Source of the DNA: Magicicada septendecula
Taxonomy: Eukaryota; Arthropoda; Insecta; Hemiptera; Cicadidae
NCBI GenBank assembly: GCA_034769895.1
Contig: CM068372.1
Span: 435,740,958-435,804,957, forward strand
Length of the DNA: 64,000 nucleotides
Direction: 5' to 3'
Below are positions 1-11,215 of this stretch, piece after piece. The notes beneath the pieces are model-generated. The model ran no database searches. It was not told where the DNA came from and was given only the letters and a program-made list of their open reading frames with translations. The position numbers and the translations under genes are program-made. Positions within the stretch are counted from its first letter, which is position 1; each line of letters opens with the position of its first letter.

Positions 1-600
1 GCAGAGGAATAATACGACAATACAAGCATATGCTGTAATGTGCATGTAGTAATTAAAATAAATATTTAAATTAATTTTAGTAATATGTAATAGACAAGCA
101 GGTGTGAAATTGAAAGCTGAATTATGAACTGGAAGATCACGTGATTGCCGCTGAGAGCGTGTACACGAGTAAATAATGTGTGTGCATGAGGCCTGTTCAA
201 GCCTGAAAGTTTGCAATCTCACCCCAAATAGATACTAAATTAAAGTTTTATTTAATTACAAGCAAACCGTAAATATTAGAAAGAGTGTAAAGACTTCTAA
301 AAATGCATAAAAATCAGACACATGTGCAGTGCGAATTCTGTGTAATTGTGACGTTCAGTGCGAATTCTTTGCGATTTTTAGAGCATATTATTTACATTAA
401 TGATGCGATCATTGTGATAATTACGTATGATATGTGTAATTGAATCAGACAATGTTAGATCATTTCAAAATCCGCATTAGACATTGCAATTGGCAAAAAT
501 GTACGAATATGTGAAATTGGATGATGGTGGGGGACCTGATGCCACTGACAGCTTCTGACCTGCAGAATCCTGTGACGACAGGTGTGGTTTTTTTGGTGAA

Positions 601-641
601 TATAAATACGAGCCCAGGAGAGCCAAATTTACTCTTCAGTC
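601..641 (+). promoter_or_regulatory. Putative core promoter: TATA box plus arthropod initiator
   Basis: TATAAATA lies at 601-608, and TCAGTC, matching the arthropod initiator TCAGTY, lies at 636-641. The first T of the TATA box is 37 bases from the initiator A, slightly wider than the usual 30 or so. A second TCAGTC follows in the duplicated copy near 696. The downstream gene or element is unknown. Confidence 0.35.
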
Positions 642-737
642 GTGGCGGTACGCTATGTCCGTCAGCGACGAGAACTTTATTTACTCTTCAAACAGTCTTC
701 AGTCGCTGTGGTAAGCTCTGTCCGTCAGAGACGTGAA
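628..737. repeat. Two-copy imperfect tandem duplication
   Basis: Two copies of about 50-58 bp (628-675 and 679-737) share TTTACTCTTCA, TTCAGTCG, a CT(A/C)TGTCCGTCAG-like core and a closing GACG. The duplication doubles the initiator-like TCAGTC. It may reflect duplicated transcription-start sequence of a retroelement. Confidence 0.5.
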
Positions 738-816
738 TTTTAATTACTTCAGCTATGTCCAATATCGACAAGGTCTTTTGTTTATAAACTGTAAAGTCTA
801 ACGGACAATACAGTTA

Positions 817-843
817 TTGTTATTGTCTAACGGACAATAACAA
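817..843. repeat. Perfect 11-bp hairpin with TAACG loop
   Basis: TTGTTATTGTC (817-827) and GACAATAACAA (833-843) are perfect reverse complements around a five-base loop. The loop-containing motif GTCTAACGGACAATA also occurs just upstream (about 795-810), so the hairpin partly arises from a local repeat. Function is unknown. Confidence 0.55.
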
Positions 844-1488
844 ATATTTGTTAGTTCAAGTAATAAAAAAAAACTTAACTACAATTATCGGATATCTACA
901 AACAGTCTACAACTACAAACATCAACACTCTAGACAGATGGGGAGAGAACATCAAGCAGAGGAACGATATGCAGAGCAATAGAGGTGGTTAATAGAACAA
1001 CAGCAGTTGATTCAGAGCAACACATCATTCCATTCTACAGCCAGCAGATGGGACCATGAAGGACGAGTGACTGGAGGACGACCAGTGGAACCGGAAAACG
1101 CAAGAGGACTGACAGATCACCAGAGTACATGGGTACAATCTGCAGAATTGAGGTGATGAAAAACCAATTTATTTTTATAAAAGAATAGAGACATTGAAAA
1201 GACATTAATACAAAAAAAATTTAAATTAAAGAAAAATTATGTAGATAGAGATAAGAGAATGTAATTTAACTGTAGTAAGAATTTGCTTTAATGATGACCA
1301 GTTAATTTAAAGATAATTTAAATCCTTGCTTGGAGGATTAAAAATTGATTTAATAATTTCAATTTTTCATTGAAAGAGTAGAAAGTAAAGTAGTTGGAAA
1401 TATAAAAGAAGACTAATGATTCGATTAGTTTATTTAAAATGTTATAAAGCCCTAAGATGTATTGCCAAGCATAGAATAATAATGTAAA

Positions 1489-1519
1489 CTAGTGGTCGCC
1501 CAGTGGTCGAAATTCGACC
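1489..1519 (-). repeat. Helitron 3' terminus: CTAG end and subterminal hairpin
   Basis: On the minus strand the element ends in CTAG followed by T. A 15-base near-perfect palindrome, GGTCGAAATTCGACC (1505-1519, mismatch only at the centre), lies 12 bases inside the CTAG (1489-1492). Helitrons typically end in a hairpin about 10-12 bases before CTRR and leave no target duplication. Position and orientation agree with the helicase gene that ends at 2303. Confidence 0.8.
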
Positions 1520-2302
1520 GTAATTCATTAAATTTTTAAGTTTGAACGTTATTGAGGTTCTTTTGTCAAAGAGTATACCTCTATAATCATTGCATATAAT
1601 TTTTTTGAATTTTGTTCTATTATGTCAGCTGCGAGCGTGTACAAATACATCAGTAGCGTGTGTTGTTTGCCTTAATTCCCTGCAATACCTATGAAATTTA
1701 AAATTTAATGTTAGTAACAGTTGAAAAAAAACACAATTACAGCTTGTATTCGTATTTATTTTTTGATATAATTCATTGTGAGATTTAATTTTTTCATGTT
1801 ATTATTGAATCAAATAAACGCTAATAAAAATGAGACTTGACATTCATAGAAGTATAAGATACATTGTTTTCAATTCCAGTGGATTACATTTCATTTTTGG
1901 TAAGGTACAAATTCGAAAACAGTTTGAAGATTATCTGCTACAAAGCTTATAATTTTTTAATTTTTTTTCTATGCATTAATTTTCGAGTTATTTGAAAAAT
2001 ATGAAAGATAGGAAAAATGAGGTTTAGCTTGGCTAAGCCATATTTAAAAAGCAATAACGCGTTTTTTGACATTTCCTTGGGTTTTTTTTATTGCCATACT
2101 GACCAGGTTTCGCCAAGGCTACACAGTTATTTTGCCTATCTTTTTCGAATTATATAAAATTTAAATAAAAATTAATACAAAATAAAAAATGAAATAAAAA
2201 ATGTGCCTCGTATTTTTCATATATTTTTCATTAAATCAAAAAAACCGGGCGGTTAAAAAAATAAGTGTTGTCCATTGAACTTAAAATAGTTTGAAAGTGA
2301 AT
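1520..2302 (-). other. Helitron 3' untranslated stretch
   Basis: AT-rich sequence lies between the Helitron terminal hairpin and the end of its helicase reading frame. No ORF or RNA gene is seen. About 780 bases of 3' non-coding sequence is plausible for an autonomous Helitron. Confidence 0.6.
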
Positions 2303-2789
2303 TTAATGATTCAGAACTTCTGTGTAAACGATGTTTTTTGTAAAAACTCTTTCATCATTTGCTAAATGCCCTTGGCCATTATATTCGGAAATATAAAATC
2401 TCAAACCATCGAATGATCGAACTCTACTTGCTGCGACGTACAATTGACCATGTGTAAAAACTGGCTGCCTCAATAAAATTCCAATTTTTTCGAATGTTTG
2501 TCCTTGAGACTTATTTATTGTCATCGCAAATGTAGGTATAATTGGAAATTGAGTTCTTTGAAAGTTAAATGGTAAAACAGTACCGGAATATGTTAAATTT
2601 ATACGTGGAATCAAAATTCTCTTATTGCGTGCAGTTCCAGTTAAAACTTCGCAATCAATAGCATTACGATGCATACACTTGATGTGCATTCTTGTTCCAT
2701 TGACTAATGCTTCCTTTCTATTTAAGTTTCTGATCAGTAAAACGATGCAATTAACTTTCAGTACTAACTTATGTGGTGGCAAACCACTA
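2303..2789 (-). pseudogene. Helitron helicase, C-terminal part
   Basis: This is the C-terminal end of the PIF1-like helicase of the Helitron. The frame contains LPPHKLVLKVN, an LLIRNLN segment, then the helicase motifs MTINKSQGQTF and QLYVAASRVR (motifs V and VI of superfamily 1B helicases), and ends with a normal stop at 2303. Removing Gypsy-1 and one copy of ATAG leaves the helicase in register with the upstream part at 14389, reading NSLTISGLPPHK over the junction. The two halves are therefore one gene interrupted by the retroelement. This fragment shows no internal stop. Confidence 0.85.
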
Positions 2790-2793
2790 ATAG
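2790..2793. repeat. Gypsy-1 target-site duplication, left (ATAG)
   Basis: ATAG immediately precedes the 5' LTR start TGTAACG and recurs at 14385-14388 right after the 3' LTR end TTTACA. A 4-bp duplication is usual for Ty3/Gypsy integrases. The restored helicase frame confirms these limits. Confidence 0.92.
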
Positions 2794-5136
2794 TGTAACG
2801 TAACAGATTTGAGGTTCCCAGCGTTACATAAAAAAACGAAGTAAATATGATTTAGAACAATACCCAAAATATTAAGGTTACTAAGTAATTAAGATATCTG
2901 AAGTGTACCTAAATATAAAAGATGTAATAAATAATATGGGATGTAAAACATAAACATTGTATCTAATGGGAGGAGTTCAATATGTAGTAATGAAGTATAA
3001 AATATTATTCAAATTAATATTTAATGTGTTGCAAATTATACTTGTTGTTATGCTGTAACATGATTTAGTGTTTACAGAATATTTATCTTATGTTTTGTGG
3101 ATAGTAAGAGCGGAGTTGTTGCTTTAAAGAAGTACTTAGTCAGTGGTATTCCTTTTATTTACGTTAAAATGGTATTTGAATAATTAAGTATAAGTACATG
3201 GGTTAGGTATTATATTATGTTGAATGTATTTATTGTAATTGATTAATGAAGATGTTTGAATTAATGTTTGTAAACTTGGCCAGGAAGGCAATAAGTGTTT
3301 AAAAGTTGACAAGTAGTTCTTGTAGTTATGTCATAAAATAATGAAGGGTTCAAGTGTGAACTAATTAATATAATGAATTAAAACCAGGAAATTAAAATTA
3401 TTGTAAGTGGCCATAAACCAGTGACTATTTGTACAGTAGGTCAGGTAAAGAAAAATTAAGTTAAAAACAAAAACAATATTATAACAGTTGTAAGAAAACC
3501 TATAGGCCTAAATTTAATATTTGTAAAAGGAAATTAATACCTTTTTAATAAGTCCAGTCCAATGAAACTATAGTAAAATATATATGGTTCAATAAGGTAG
3601 GTTGGGTGAGAGTTTTAGGTAATTTGGTATAATTCCAAGAATGGAGTATTTTATTAAAAAAGAGTAGTAATATTCTATAATTCTGGCTCTAGGATATCAA
3701 ATATCATCCAATGACAGAAAGTAGTGGTTGTTAGGGTAACTAAAATGTAAGGAAGCTTGTTGATTTTCAATTATTCAATTGTTATATGCTATTGAGTTCA
3801 GATGAGTAGACCAATTTAAGAAAAAAGATATAAATTAATATAAAACGAATGAAAATTAATAAATTAAAATAAAAACCAATTCCTGTAAACTAAACCGATG
3901 AATAATCAATGAATTAGATTTCAAAAATATAACCATATACCTCCAAAAGGTCGAGGAATTCTTATTTCACTCGTCAAGATAATTCCATTGGATTTAGTAT
4001 TGAACTCGATTTCCCATCTAACCAGGAGACTCATTGATGGAAGAAAAAGTCTGAATTAATGGAATTATAGAAAAATATACTTAAGGACCTTTGTTTCTGA
4101 AGAAATAAACCTCACTTTCAAGAAAGAAATTATAATACGACACCAATTCCACCGGGACCGACAACCACAAGGATCGTGAGGGAGAACGAAGATTAGAAGA
4201 GTTCCCGTTGCCTTCCAGGACATCATCCCTTCTACTTTATTAATAATCGGAACACCTTTTCTGGATTAACGTAACCTCAACTGTAAATCTTCAACCGTTT
4301 GCAGACGAGCACTGCTGCCTTGAGAATCGTCCATTACGGTAACACCAGCTTATACATAATTTTGATATAGTAAGAACTAATAACATTTTTGTAATACTAA
4401 GTAACCTTAATTTTGCATTACCTGGCCTTACTAATCGTTCAAAGAATCAAACGTACCCTGGGATAAGAGATAATTAACATTATATTTAATTTGTATAAAA
4501 TAAAAAAGGTAATAGTCAACTAACCAATCGATTCATCATTGTACAATCGATATAACTAGATTATAACCATGAAGAGCACTGTTAGAAGTTGAATTGAAAG
4601 GTAATACAAATAAAGAATCCTTCTTGTATATGATGATGTTTTATATTATTGTAGAATAGGTATTGTATGTTGTGGGTGGAGTAATTTACAGGTAAAAAGG
4701 GTGATTAAAATCTGGTGAACGAGCTAACCTAGAAGCGCAAGTCAATTACGAATAACAGCGCTTATAGTCGACAGCTGGTAGAACGTGAGATTACCGAACT
4801 AGTGTGTTTCCTGCACAATTTTTGAACTGATTTATACAATACGGACTGACTAGGGTTGGAGAGGATTCTCAATTTATTAATTAAATACATGAAATATAGA
4901 ATTAACATTGAGTAAACATTGAATAATTAGGTAGAACCGTGTTATGGTCTATATAAAAGTTGTAATAACAAAATAATTAATAAACTTGTTTATCAAAATT
5001 GAGTTACAGGAGGTCACCTATAAGACTGCATAATAAATATTTTCATTAATAACAGCTTGATTAAAACCCAAAACCTAAAATAAATCTTATTGATCTTGAT
5101 TAAACCCCAGTACACATTTAAACTGATTTCTTTACA
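2794..5136 (+). repeat. Gypsy-1 5' LTR (2343 bp)
   Basis: A long AT-rich LTR starting TGTAACGTAACA and ending TTTCTTTACA. Its start is self-complementary (TGTAACG with CGTTACA 30 bases later), a feature shared with the LTR at 18406. The ORFs inside it are short and unsupported. Confidence 0.95.
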
Positions 5137-5139
5137 AAT

Positions 5140-5157
5140 TGGCGCTCAACGAGTGGG
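5140..5157 (+). other. Gypsy-1 primer-binding site
   Basis: Three bases after the 5' LTR the sequence TGGCGCTCAACGAGTGGG begins with the TGG complementary to a tRNA CCA tail. The priming tRNA was not assigned. Related sites begin TGGCGAACCAACG in Gypsy-2 and TGGCGCCCAACG in Gypsy-3. Confidence 0.7.
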
Positions 5158-5225
5158 CTTTAGTTAAGTAAAAAATCGTCTTAATTATTACTTAACTTGA
5201 GCAGGCAACCATTAGAGGCACAGGA

Positions 5226-7531
5226 ATGCATACGAGAGGTGTTACTAAAAGGATGGAGAAGGAGCAAGAAACAGAAGAAGATAGACGGGAAGAAGAAGCA
5301 GAGTTAGTTACAGACACTGGAATGGAACAACAGGTGTGCGATAAAGAGGAAGCAGAGGAGGACTAAATTGGGAAAAATTAATGGAATTAATGAGTAGCAT
5401 GAAGAAGGATAATAAGGAATTAATGAGTAGTATGAAGGAGGATAATAAACAAACTAATGAGAGTTTAAAACAAACTAATGAGAGTTTAAGACAAATCAAA
5501 GAAGATTCCAGGAAACAGAAGGAAGAATTAAATAAAAAATTTGAAGAAAACTCAGAAAAGCTAGAAAATAAAATAGACAGTATCAAAGAAGATAATAGAC
5601 AAACTAATGAAAAAATAGACAGTATTAAGGAAAGTACTAGTGAACTTTTAAGGCAAACCATAAATGAAAATAATGAACAATTGAAGGCCGATTTTAGACA
5701 AATCAATGAAAAAATAGACAGTATAAATGAGAATTCAGAAAAGCTAGAAAATAAAATAGACAGTATAAATGAAAATTCAGAAAAGCTGGAAAATAAAATA
5801 GACAGTATTAATGAAAACTCAAAGAAACAAAACGAAATTTTGAGCGAGAATTTAATCAAACAAATGAATGAAAAGTTTGACAGGAATGACGAGAGTTTGA
5901 GACAGATTCAGGACGATAACAAACTAATGAACGAAAAACTTGAGGAAAACAATAAACGAATGAAAGAAGATCTTAAGAAAATCAATGAGGACAATCTTAT
6001 ACAAATCAATGAGAGAATTGAGCATTCTAACAAGGAATTAAGGGAAACTGTTGATAAACAGAATGGAGTATTAAGACAAGCTCTCAATAAGAAAATCGAG
6101 GACGCCAGTGAGGCAATCAGCCAGAAGGTAGGTAAGAACGACGGCGAAAGAAAACAGGAGATAGCTGAAACAAATAGAAAACTGAGAGTGACCGATGAAG
6201 CTGTTACACGAAATAGGGCTGAACTAGAGGTCAAGATAGGCCATATAGAAGAAGAAAACCGGATTCAAGTGGAATCACTACGAGCAGATTTCGGAAACCA
6301 GCATCGAAACCTAGATACGGTCGTGAACGAAGTACAGGAGCAAGGACAACATAACCAGGAGAGAATCGAGAACCTACAACGGTCAGTTGACAACCGAACG
6401 ATCACTGTTCCATACACACAACATATAGACGACCGGGAAACCATCAACTTTAAGTCGTACAAGAGAAACCCAATGGAATTCTAGGAACGGGTCGGCGAAC
6501 AACTAATGAGAATTGGTGAAAACAGGTAGCCAGTGATTCGTCGTTACTTGGACGAACATTTCAAGGAAACCTATGATAACTGGTGGAGAGCCACCAGGCA
6601 CGACATCCGAAGCTACGAAGGATTTAAAATGGCATTTAAAGCCAGGTACTGGTCAGACGCCACCCAGAACGTAGTAAGGGAGAGCATCAGCTATGGAAGG
6701 TATGACGCGAGCAGGGGGACAACACTCACCGCCTACTTCCTGGGAAAAGTGTGCTTGGCGAGACACCTTGAACCAAAAATCCCGGAGGAAATCCTCGCCA
6801 CTAGGTTAGCATACCACTATGATAACGGGATGTCAATAGCACGATCAGGCGGACAGATAAAAACGATACAGGCCATGTCAACGCTATTGGAAGAGCACGA
6901 GCATGAGGTGCATTATAGAAGGAGTCGGCAGAGAAACGACCAGTACGGGAGCAGGGATATCCCAGACTACAACAACAGAAACAATAACCATAACAACCAT
7001 GAGACGCATAACCGGCCGAACTATAATGGCAGGCCAGGTAATTATGGTAATGAGACATACCAACGGCAAAATAACAACAACAGCCAAAGGAACAACGGAA
7101 ACAATTACGGGAATAGACAGAATATTCCAAACAATCAATATAACCGGTCGTACAACCCGAGTTACCAGAATCAGAACACAAACAACCGGAATTATGATAA
7201 CAATAACCGCAACCCGAACAACCAAAATCAAAACTACAGGAGAGTTAATTATGTGGGGGCGTACAATAGCTATAACGGGAGAACATACTACCAAGGACGT
7301 CGGAGTTTTAATAGGGACACCGACTGGAACCAAGATAACAATAACGATAGAAGAGATACTAGGACTAATGGAGGCAGGAGTCAGAGTCAGGAGGACTACT
7401 GCCGGGTTAATTACGAAGAGGACCGTCAACGGCCGGAACCCAGGTCAACGGGAAATGAAATAAATCAAACGAACCAAACCAGCAGAGGAGACGAAGAATC
7501 CGAGCCGCTTTTAAACCCCACACGGCAGTGA
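5226..7531 (+). other. Gypsy-1 gag region (fossil)
   Basis: The first part (about 5381-6480) encodes a long coiled coil with repeated blocks such as NENSEKLENKIDSI, very rich in K, E and N. The second part (about 6480-7530) contains a retrotransposon capsid-like segment with HFKETYDNWW and FKARYW. An Asn/Gln/Arg/Tyr-rich tail follows in place of an obvious zinc knuckle. Gag would assemble the particle and bind RNA. The coiled-coil repeats probably grew by local tandem duplication. Gypsy-3 has a comparable capsid segment with NHFKARYWND. Several overlapping frames on both strands here are shadows of the biased composition. Confidence 0.8.
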
Positions 7532-8103
7532 AAACACCAGCAGGACCCTCACTGAACCACTCTATTGGGTTTAACAACATAAAAAATCACGTTAAAAATA
7601 ATAATTGTATCACAATAATTTGTAGTAACTACTTAAAAAATTTAAGGGACGAATTGTTGGAAGAAGACAGAAATCCAAGAAAAAACAACAACGAAATAAT
7701 TTACATAACGGCAGAGATCAACAGTGTACAAACCAAAATCATGATCGACACTGGAGCTAACGTGTCGCTAATCGACGTGATAGAACTGAACAAGATACTT
7801 GAAGAAGGGAAGAAGCACATACTTACATTACCAATAAGCAACATTGTACTGATAGGATCGATGGGACGCCAAAATAGAACGGTCCGGAAGCAAGCAAGGT
7901 TAGAATTAACAAGTAACAATAAAACCATCCCAATGACTTTCCTAGTAGCCAGTGGCTTACTATTTAACATGTTAATCGGTTGTGACATGCTGAAACAATA
8001 CTCAGCCATCATTGACATGAACAGGTCAAAATTATTTTTAAAAATCAATCAAGTAGAATGGACGGCTGACTTAGTTAACAGCGACAGCATGACCCCAACC
8101 TGA
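7528..8103 (+). other. Gypsy-1 aspartic protease region (fossil)
   Basis: A retroviral-type aspartic protease: the active-site motif MIDTGANVSLID lies near 7741-7776 and a flap and C-terminal LLFNMLIGCDML near 7957-7992. The frame overlaps the end of the gag tail by a few bases, as is common when protease is reached by frameshifting in this family. It would cleave the Gag-Pol precursor. Confidence 0.85.
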
Positions 8104-8172
8104 GTAACATATCGTATACAGAGAAGTTTAGATCAACGAGGACAGTCACAAAGTAATGAAATCTTTTACGAG

Positions 8173-9600
8173 TTGGACGATGAACAATTATGGCATGACA
8201 AAATTAACGAAATCCGTAATTTTAAATGTGGAATAACTGACGTACAAAAAGAACAGTTAATTGAAGTATACAATAGATATCGCCATGTATTTTCAGATAC
8301 ACCGGGCAAGGTAAGAGGCTACCAGTGCAAAATAGAATTTCGAGAACCCGTAAACTTCAACAAAAAATCATACCCGGTCGTCGCTTACTCACTGAAGGAA
8401 GCTGTGAGGGCAGAAATTGATAGATTAATAGACGAGGACATCATTGAACCCAGTTACTCCCCTTATACCAGCCCTATCCTCGCCATTCCAAAGAAAAGTG
8501 GCAAAGTAAGAATTTGTTTAGACGCAAGAGAAATCAATAAAGTGATAGTGAATGACCGAACATCCCCGGGGGAAATCGAGGAAATACTTAAGAAGTTTCA
8601 TGGGATCAAGTACATCAGCACGTGGGACACCGTCTGTGGATATTGGCAAGTCGAAATCCATCCAGAGAGCCGCAAGTACATGGCATTCATTTTCGAAGGC
8701 CGCAATTACCAGTTTAAACGATTGCCATTTGGACTAGTTAATTCAGTAGCCATGTTTGTAAAAATCATGGACCAAATCCTCGGACAGGAAACACTCCAGT
8801 ATACAACAGTCTATGTGGACGATATTTTGATAACTTCGACCAATTGGGATGACCATCGCCAACGAGTAGAACGAGTGTTAGAAAGGCTGTCAGAGAACCA
8901 TATTACATTGAAGCTGGAGAAATCAAAGTTGATAGCGAGTGAAGTGCAATTTTTAGGGTTTAACTTGTCGGAGCAGGGAATCACACCATCCCAAGAAAAA
9001 GTCGAGTCAATTCAAAAATTCCCAAAACCAAGGAACAGAAAGCAGCTCCAATCGTTCCTCGGCATATGTAATTATTACCGTAAATTCCAAGAACATTATT
9101 CGGAACTAACATCAAGATTTGTACGCCAATTATCATCCAAGGACAAGTGGACGTGGGGAGAAGAGCAAGATGCCACACTTGAACTAATTAAAACTAAATT
9201 TCTGGAGTCAGTGATGTTGCACCACCCCAATTTCAATAAACAATTTTTTATGAACTGTGACGCCAGTGATGTCAGTTTGAGATCTGTTCTTTATCAGGAG
9301 GATGATGAAGGAAATCATCAAGTGATCAGTTTCGCTAGTCGAGTCCTGAATAGTTGTGAGAAAAACTATAATGTAACAGAGAAAGAGCTCTTGAGTGTTG
9401 TATTTTCCTGTAACAAGTTCAGGACATACATTTTAGGATACAAGACTACCGTCAGAACTGATCACAAGTCGATTTCATTTTTAAAGAATTGTAAGTTGAA
9501 TCATGAAAGGTTGACCAGGTGGATCCTGACACTACAAGAGTACAACCTAAATTAGGAATACATCCCCAGAAAAGGGAACGTCATTGCAGACACATTATCA
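8173..9600 (+). other. Gypsy-1 reverse transcriptase and RNase H (fossil)
   Basis: Reverse transcriptase motifs run in order: KKSGKVRICLDARE, YWQVEIHPESRKY, FKRLPFGLVNS and the catalytic YVDDILI (about 8812-8832), followed by the RT connection FLGICNYYRKF. RNase H follows with MNCDASDVS and TEKELLSVVFSCNKFR. The domain order is that of Ty3/Gypsy pol. It would copy the RNA genome and degrade the template. Motifs are well preserved, in keeping with the youth of the LTRs. Confidence 0.9.
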
Positions 9601-10900
9601 CGAATCAATATCAGGGACCAGACGTTCGAGGGGGAAAAAAGAAACCATAATCAAACTATATCATATCATCAGTAATAGATCCGATCTGGCTAACATCATA
9701 ACAGAACTCGAGCAACGGCAAAAGCAGGACCCCAGATTGAGCAAAAGTTTTGACAGACTTAGAGAACAAGACGACCGCATAACACAATTCTACTGCGAAC
9801 ACCAACAAATACTATTCATTAAGACACAGTACAAACTTAACACATGGAAAATTGTTATACCACAAACTATAGAAAAGGACATCATAATGGATTACCACGT
9901 CAGGTATGGCCACATGGGGGCATTGAAAGTAGTCAAGGCACTCCAGGAGCACGTATACATCAGGGATGCCAACAGAAAGGTGCGAAACCAGATTAAACAT
10001 TGTCACATATGCCAGCTCGTAAAAGTTAACAATCATAAGAAAGAAGGCACAATGATGCCAATAACATCATCAAACAGACTGGAGAAAGTGTTTGTCGATA
10101 TTTGCGGCCCATTCCCGCGAAGCGGAGGGAGGCACCAGTATAAATATTTCATAATCCTATTCGACCATTACACCAGATTCATGAAACTATACCCGATCAA
10201 CCGGGCGACGACACAGAAGATATTAAACATTATTTGTCAAAATTATATCAATGAGGTAGGAGCGCCGAAGTCCATCATTACTGACCATGGAACACAGTTC
10301 AAGGGAAACAGGTGGAAAGACACTCTACGGGAGAAGGGAATCAAGACGTATAAAACATCAGTATACCACCCGAGCAGCAACCCGGCAGACCGAGTCTTAA
10401 GGGAAGTAGGGAGGATCCTACGCACGTATTGTTTTAACCAACAGAGAAAGTGGGCAGAGTACCTACTAGCTGCGGAGGATTTCATAAACTTATCACACCA
10501 TCAATTTATCGAAATGACCCCGTATACAGCAATGTTCCAGAGACCACCACCCAGAGAGATAACAGAATTAATCCAGTTCCCTAGCGGGGATGAATATAAG
10601 TTTAACAGTGTAAGATTTTATGAAAAGATACTAGAACGAACCGAGAGAACGAGAAGAAAATATCAGCAATTCCAACCAAAGCCAGAGCGATACTTAGTGG
10701 GAGACAAGATACTGTTGAACAACTGAGAATTGCCCAGCACAATGGAAGGCATCGCTAAGAAGTTGTTACTATTGTACACTGGACCGTATACTGTAAGCAA
10801 TATACAGAAATAATACTTACAAAATATTGGATCCCAATACACTAAAGAAGAAGGGTACATACAACCAATCATCGATGAAGCGATACTATTAAATAATTGA
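9584..10900 (+). other. Gypsy-1 integrase region (fossil)
   Basis: The N-terminal zinc-binding region is visible as HVRYGHMGALK and HCHICQLVK. The catalytic core follows with FVDICGPFP, ITDHGTQFKGNRWK and a long helix to the C-terminal ILLNN/AKKLLLLYTGPY segment. The C-terminal part aligns by eye with the only integrase portion left in Gypsy-2 (REISEIINFP there, REITELIQFP here). No chromodomain or envelope frame follows. Confidence 0.85.
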
Positions 10901-10984
10901 TAACAGGATAACTGCAATGATGATAACTAGTACAGAAAAAATGTGAAAAAAAAATATATGAACATTATACAGATAACTAGAAGA

Positions 10985-11215
10985 GAATAAAAACCCCAAA
11001 ATTCAAAAAACACGTAAGGACAACTTACTCAAGTTATTTCGAAACCATATAATTTAAAATGAAGAGAATAAAAACCCCAAAATTCCAAAAGAGGTAAGGA
11101 CAACTTATTTAATTTATTCAGGAACAATATGATTTAATAAAAACCCCCAAAATTCAAAAAAAAATGAGTAAGAACACCTTACTATATAATTCAGAATAAA
11201 TTATTTTAAACTAAT
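10985..11215 (+). repeat. Gypsy-1 hairpin-bearing tandem array (3 units)
   Basis: Three units with a spacing of 78 and 74 bp each contain AAAATTC-A followed by an inverted repeat: GTAAGGACAACTTAC (11016-11030), GTAAGGACAACTTAT (11094-11108) and GTAAGAACACCTTAC (11168-11182). The arms GTAAG/CTTAC are kept (one G-U type change) while spacer bases vary. The array lies between integrase and the 3' LTR, exactly where Gypsy-2 has a longer array with the same motif. Confidence 0.75.

Larger units (their letters stand above)
1..1488. other. Unassigned AT-rich segment with LTR/leader-like features
   Basis: No convincing coding region is seen here; the 71-aa frame around 521-736 has no recognisable motif. 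The segment holds a TATAAATA box (601-608), an arthropod-type initiator TCAGTC (636-641), a two-copy duplication (628-737) and a perfect hairpin (817-843). A purine-rich stretch (about 930-1150) ends in the block GAGGTGATGAAAAACCA (1150-1166), which recurs at 42088-42104 in a similar setting. This arrangement resembles the promoter and leader of a retroelement, but no second LTR, primer-binding site or protein motif was found, so the assignment is inference. Confidence 0.35.

Noticed and set aside
521-736. 71-aa + frame
   Set aside because: Covers a TATA box and a duplicated non-coding motif; no protein similarity recognised.
5308-5859. Minus-strand 183-aa Ser/Leu-rich frame
   Set aside because: Antisense shadow of the repetitive Gag coiled coil of Gypsy-1.
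6801-7463. Three long alternative frames on both strands
   Set aside because: Shadows of the Asn/Gln/Arg-rich Gag tail; the low-complexity composition leaves all frames open.
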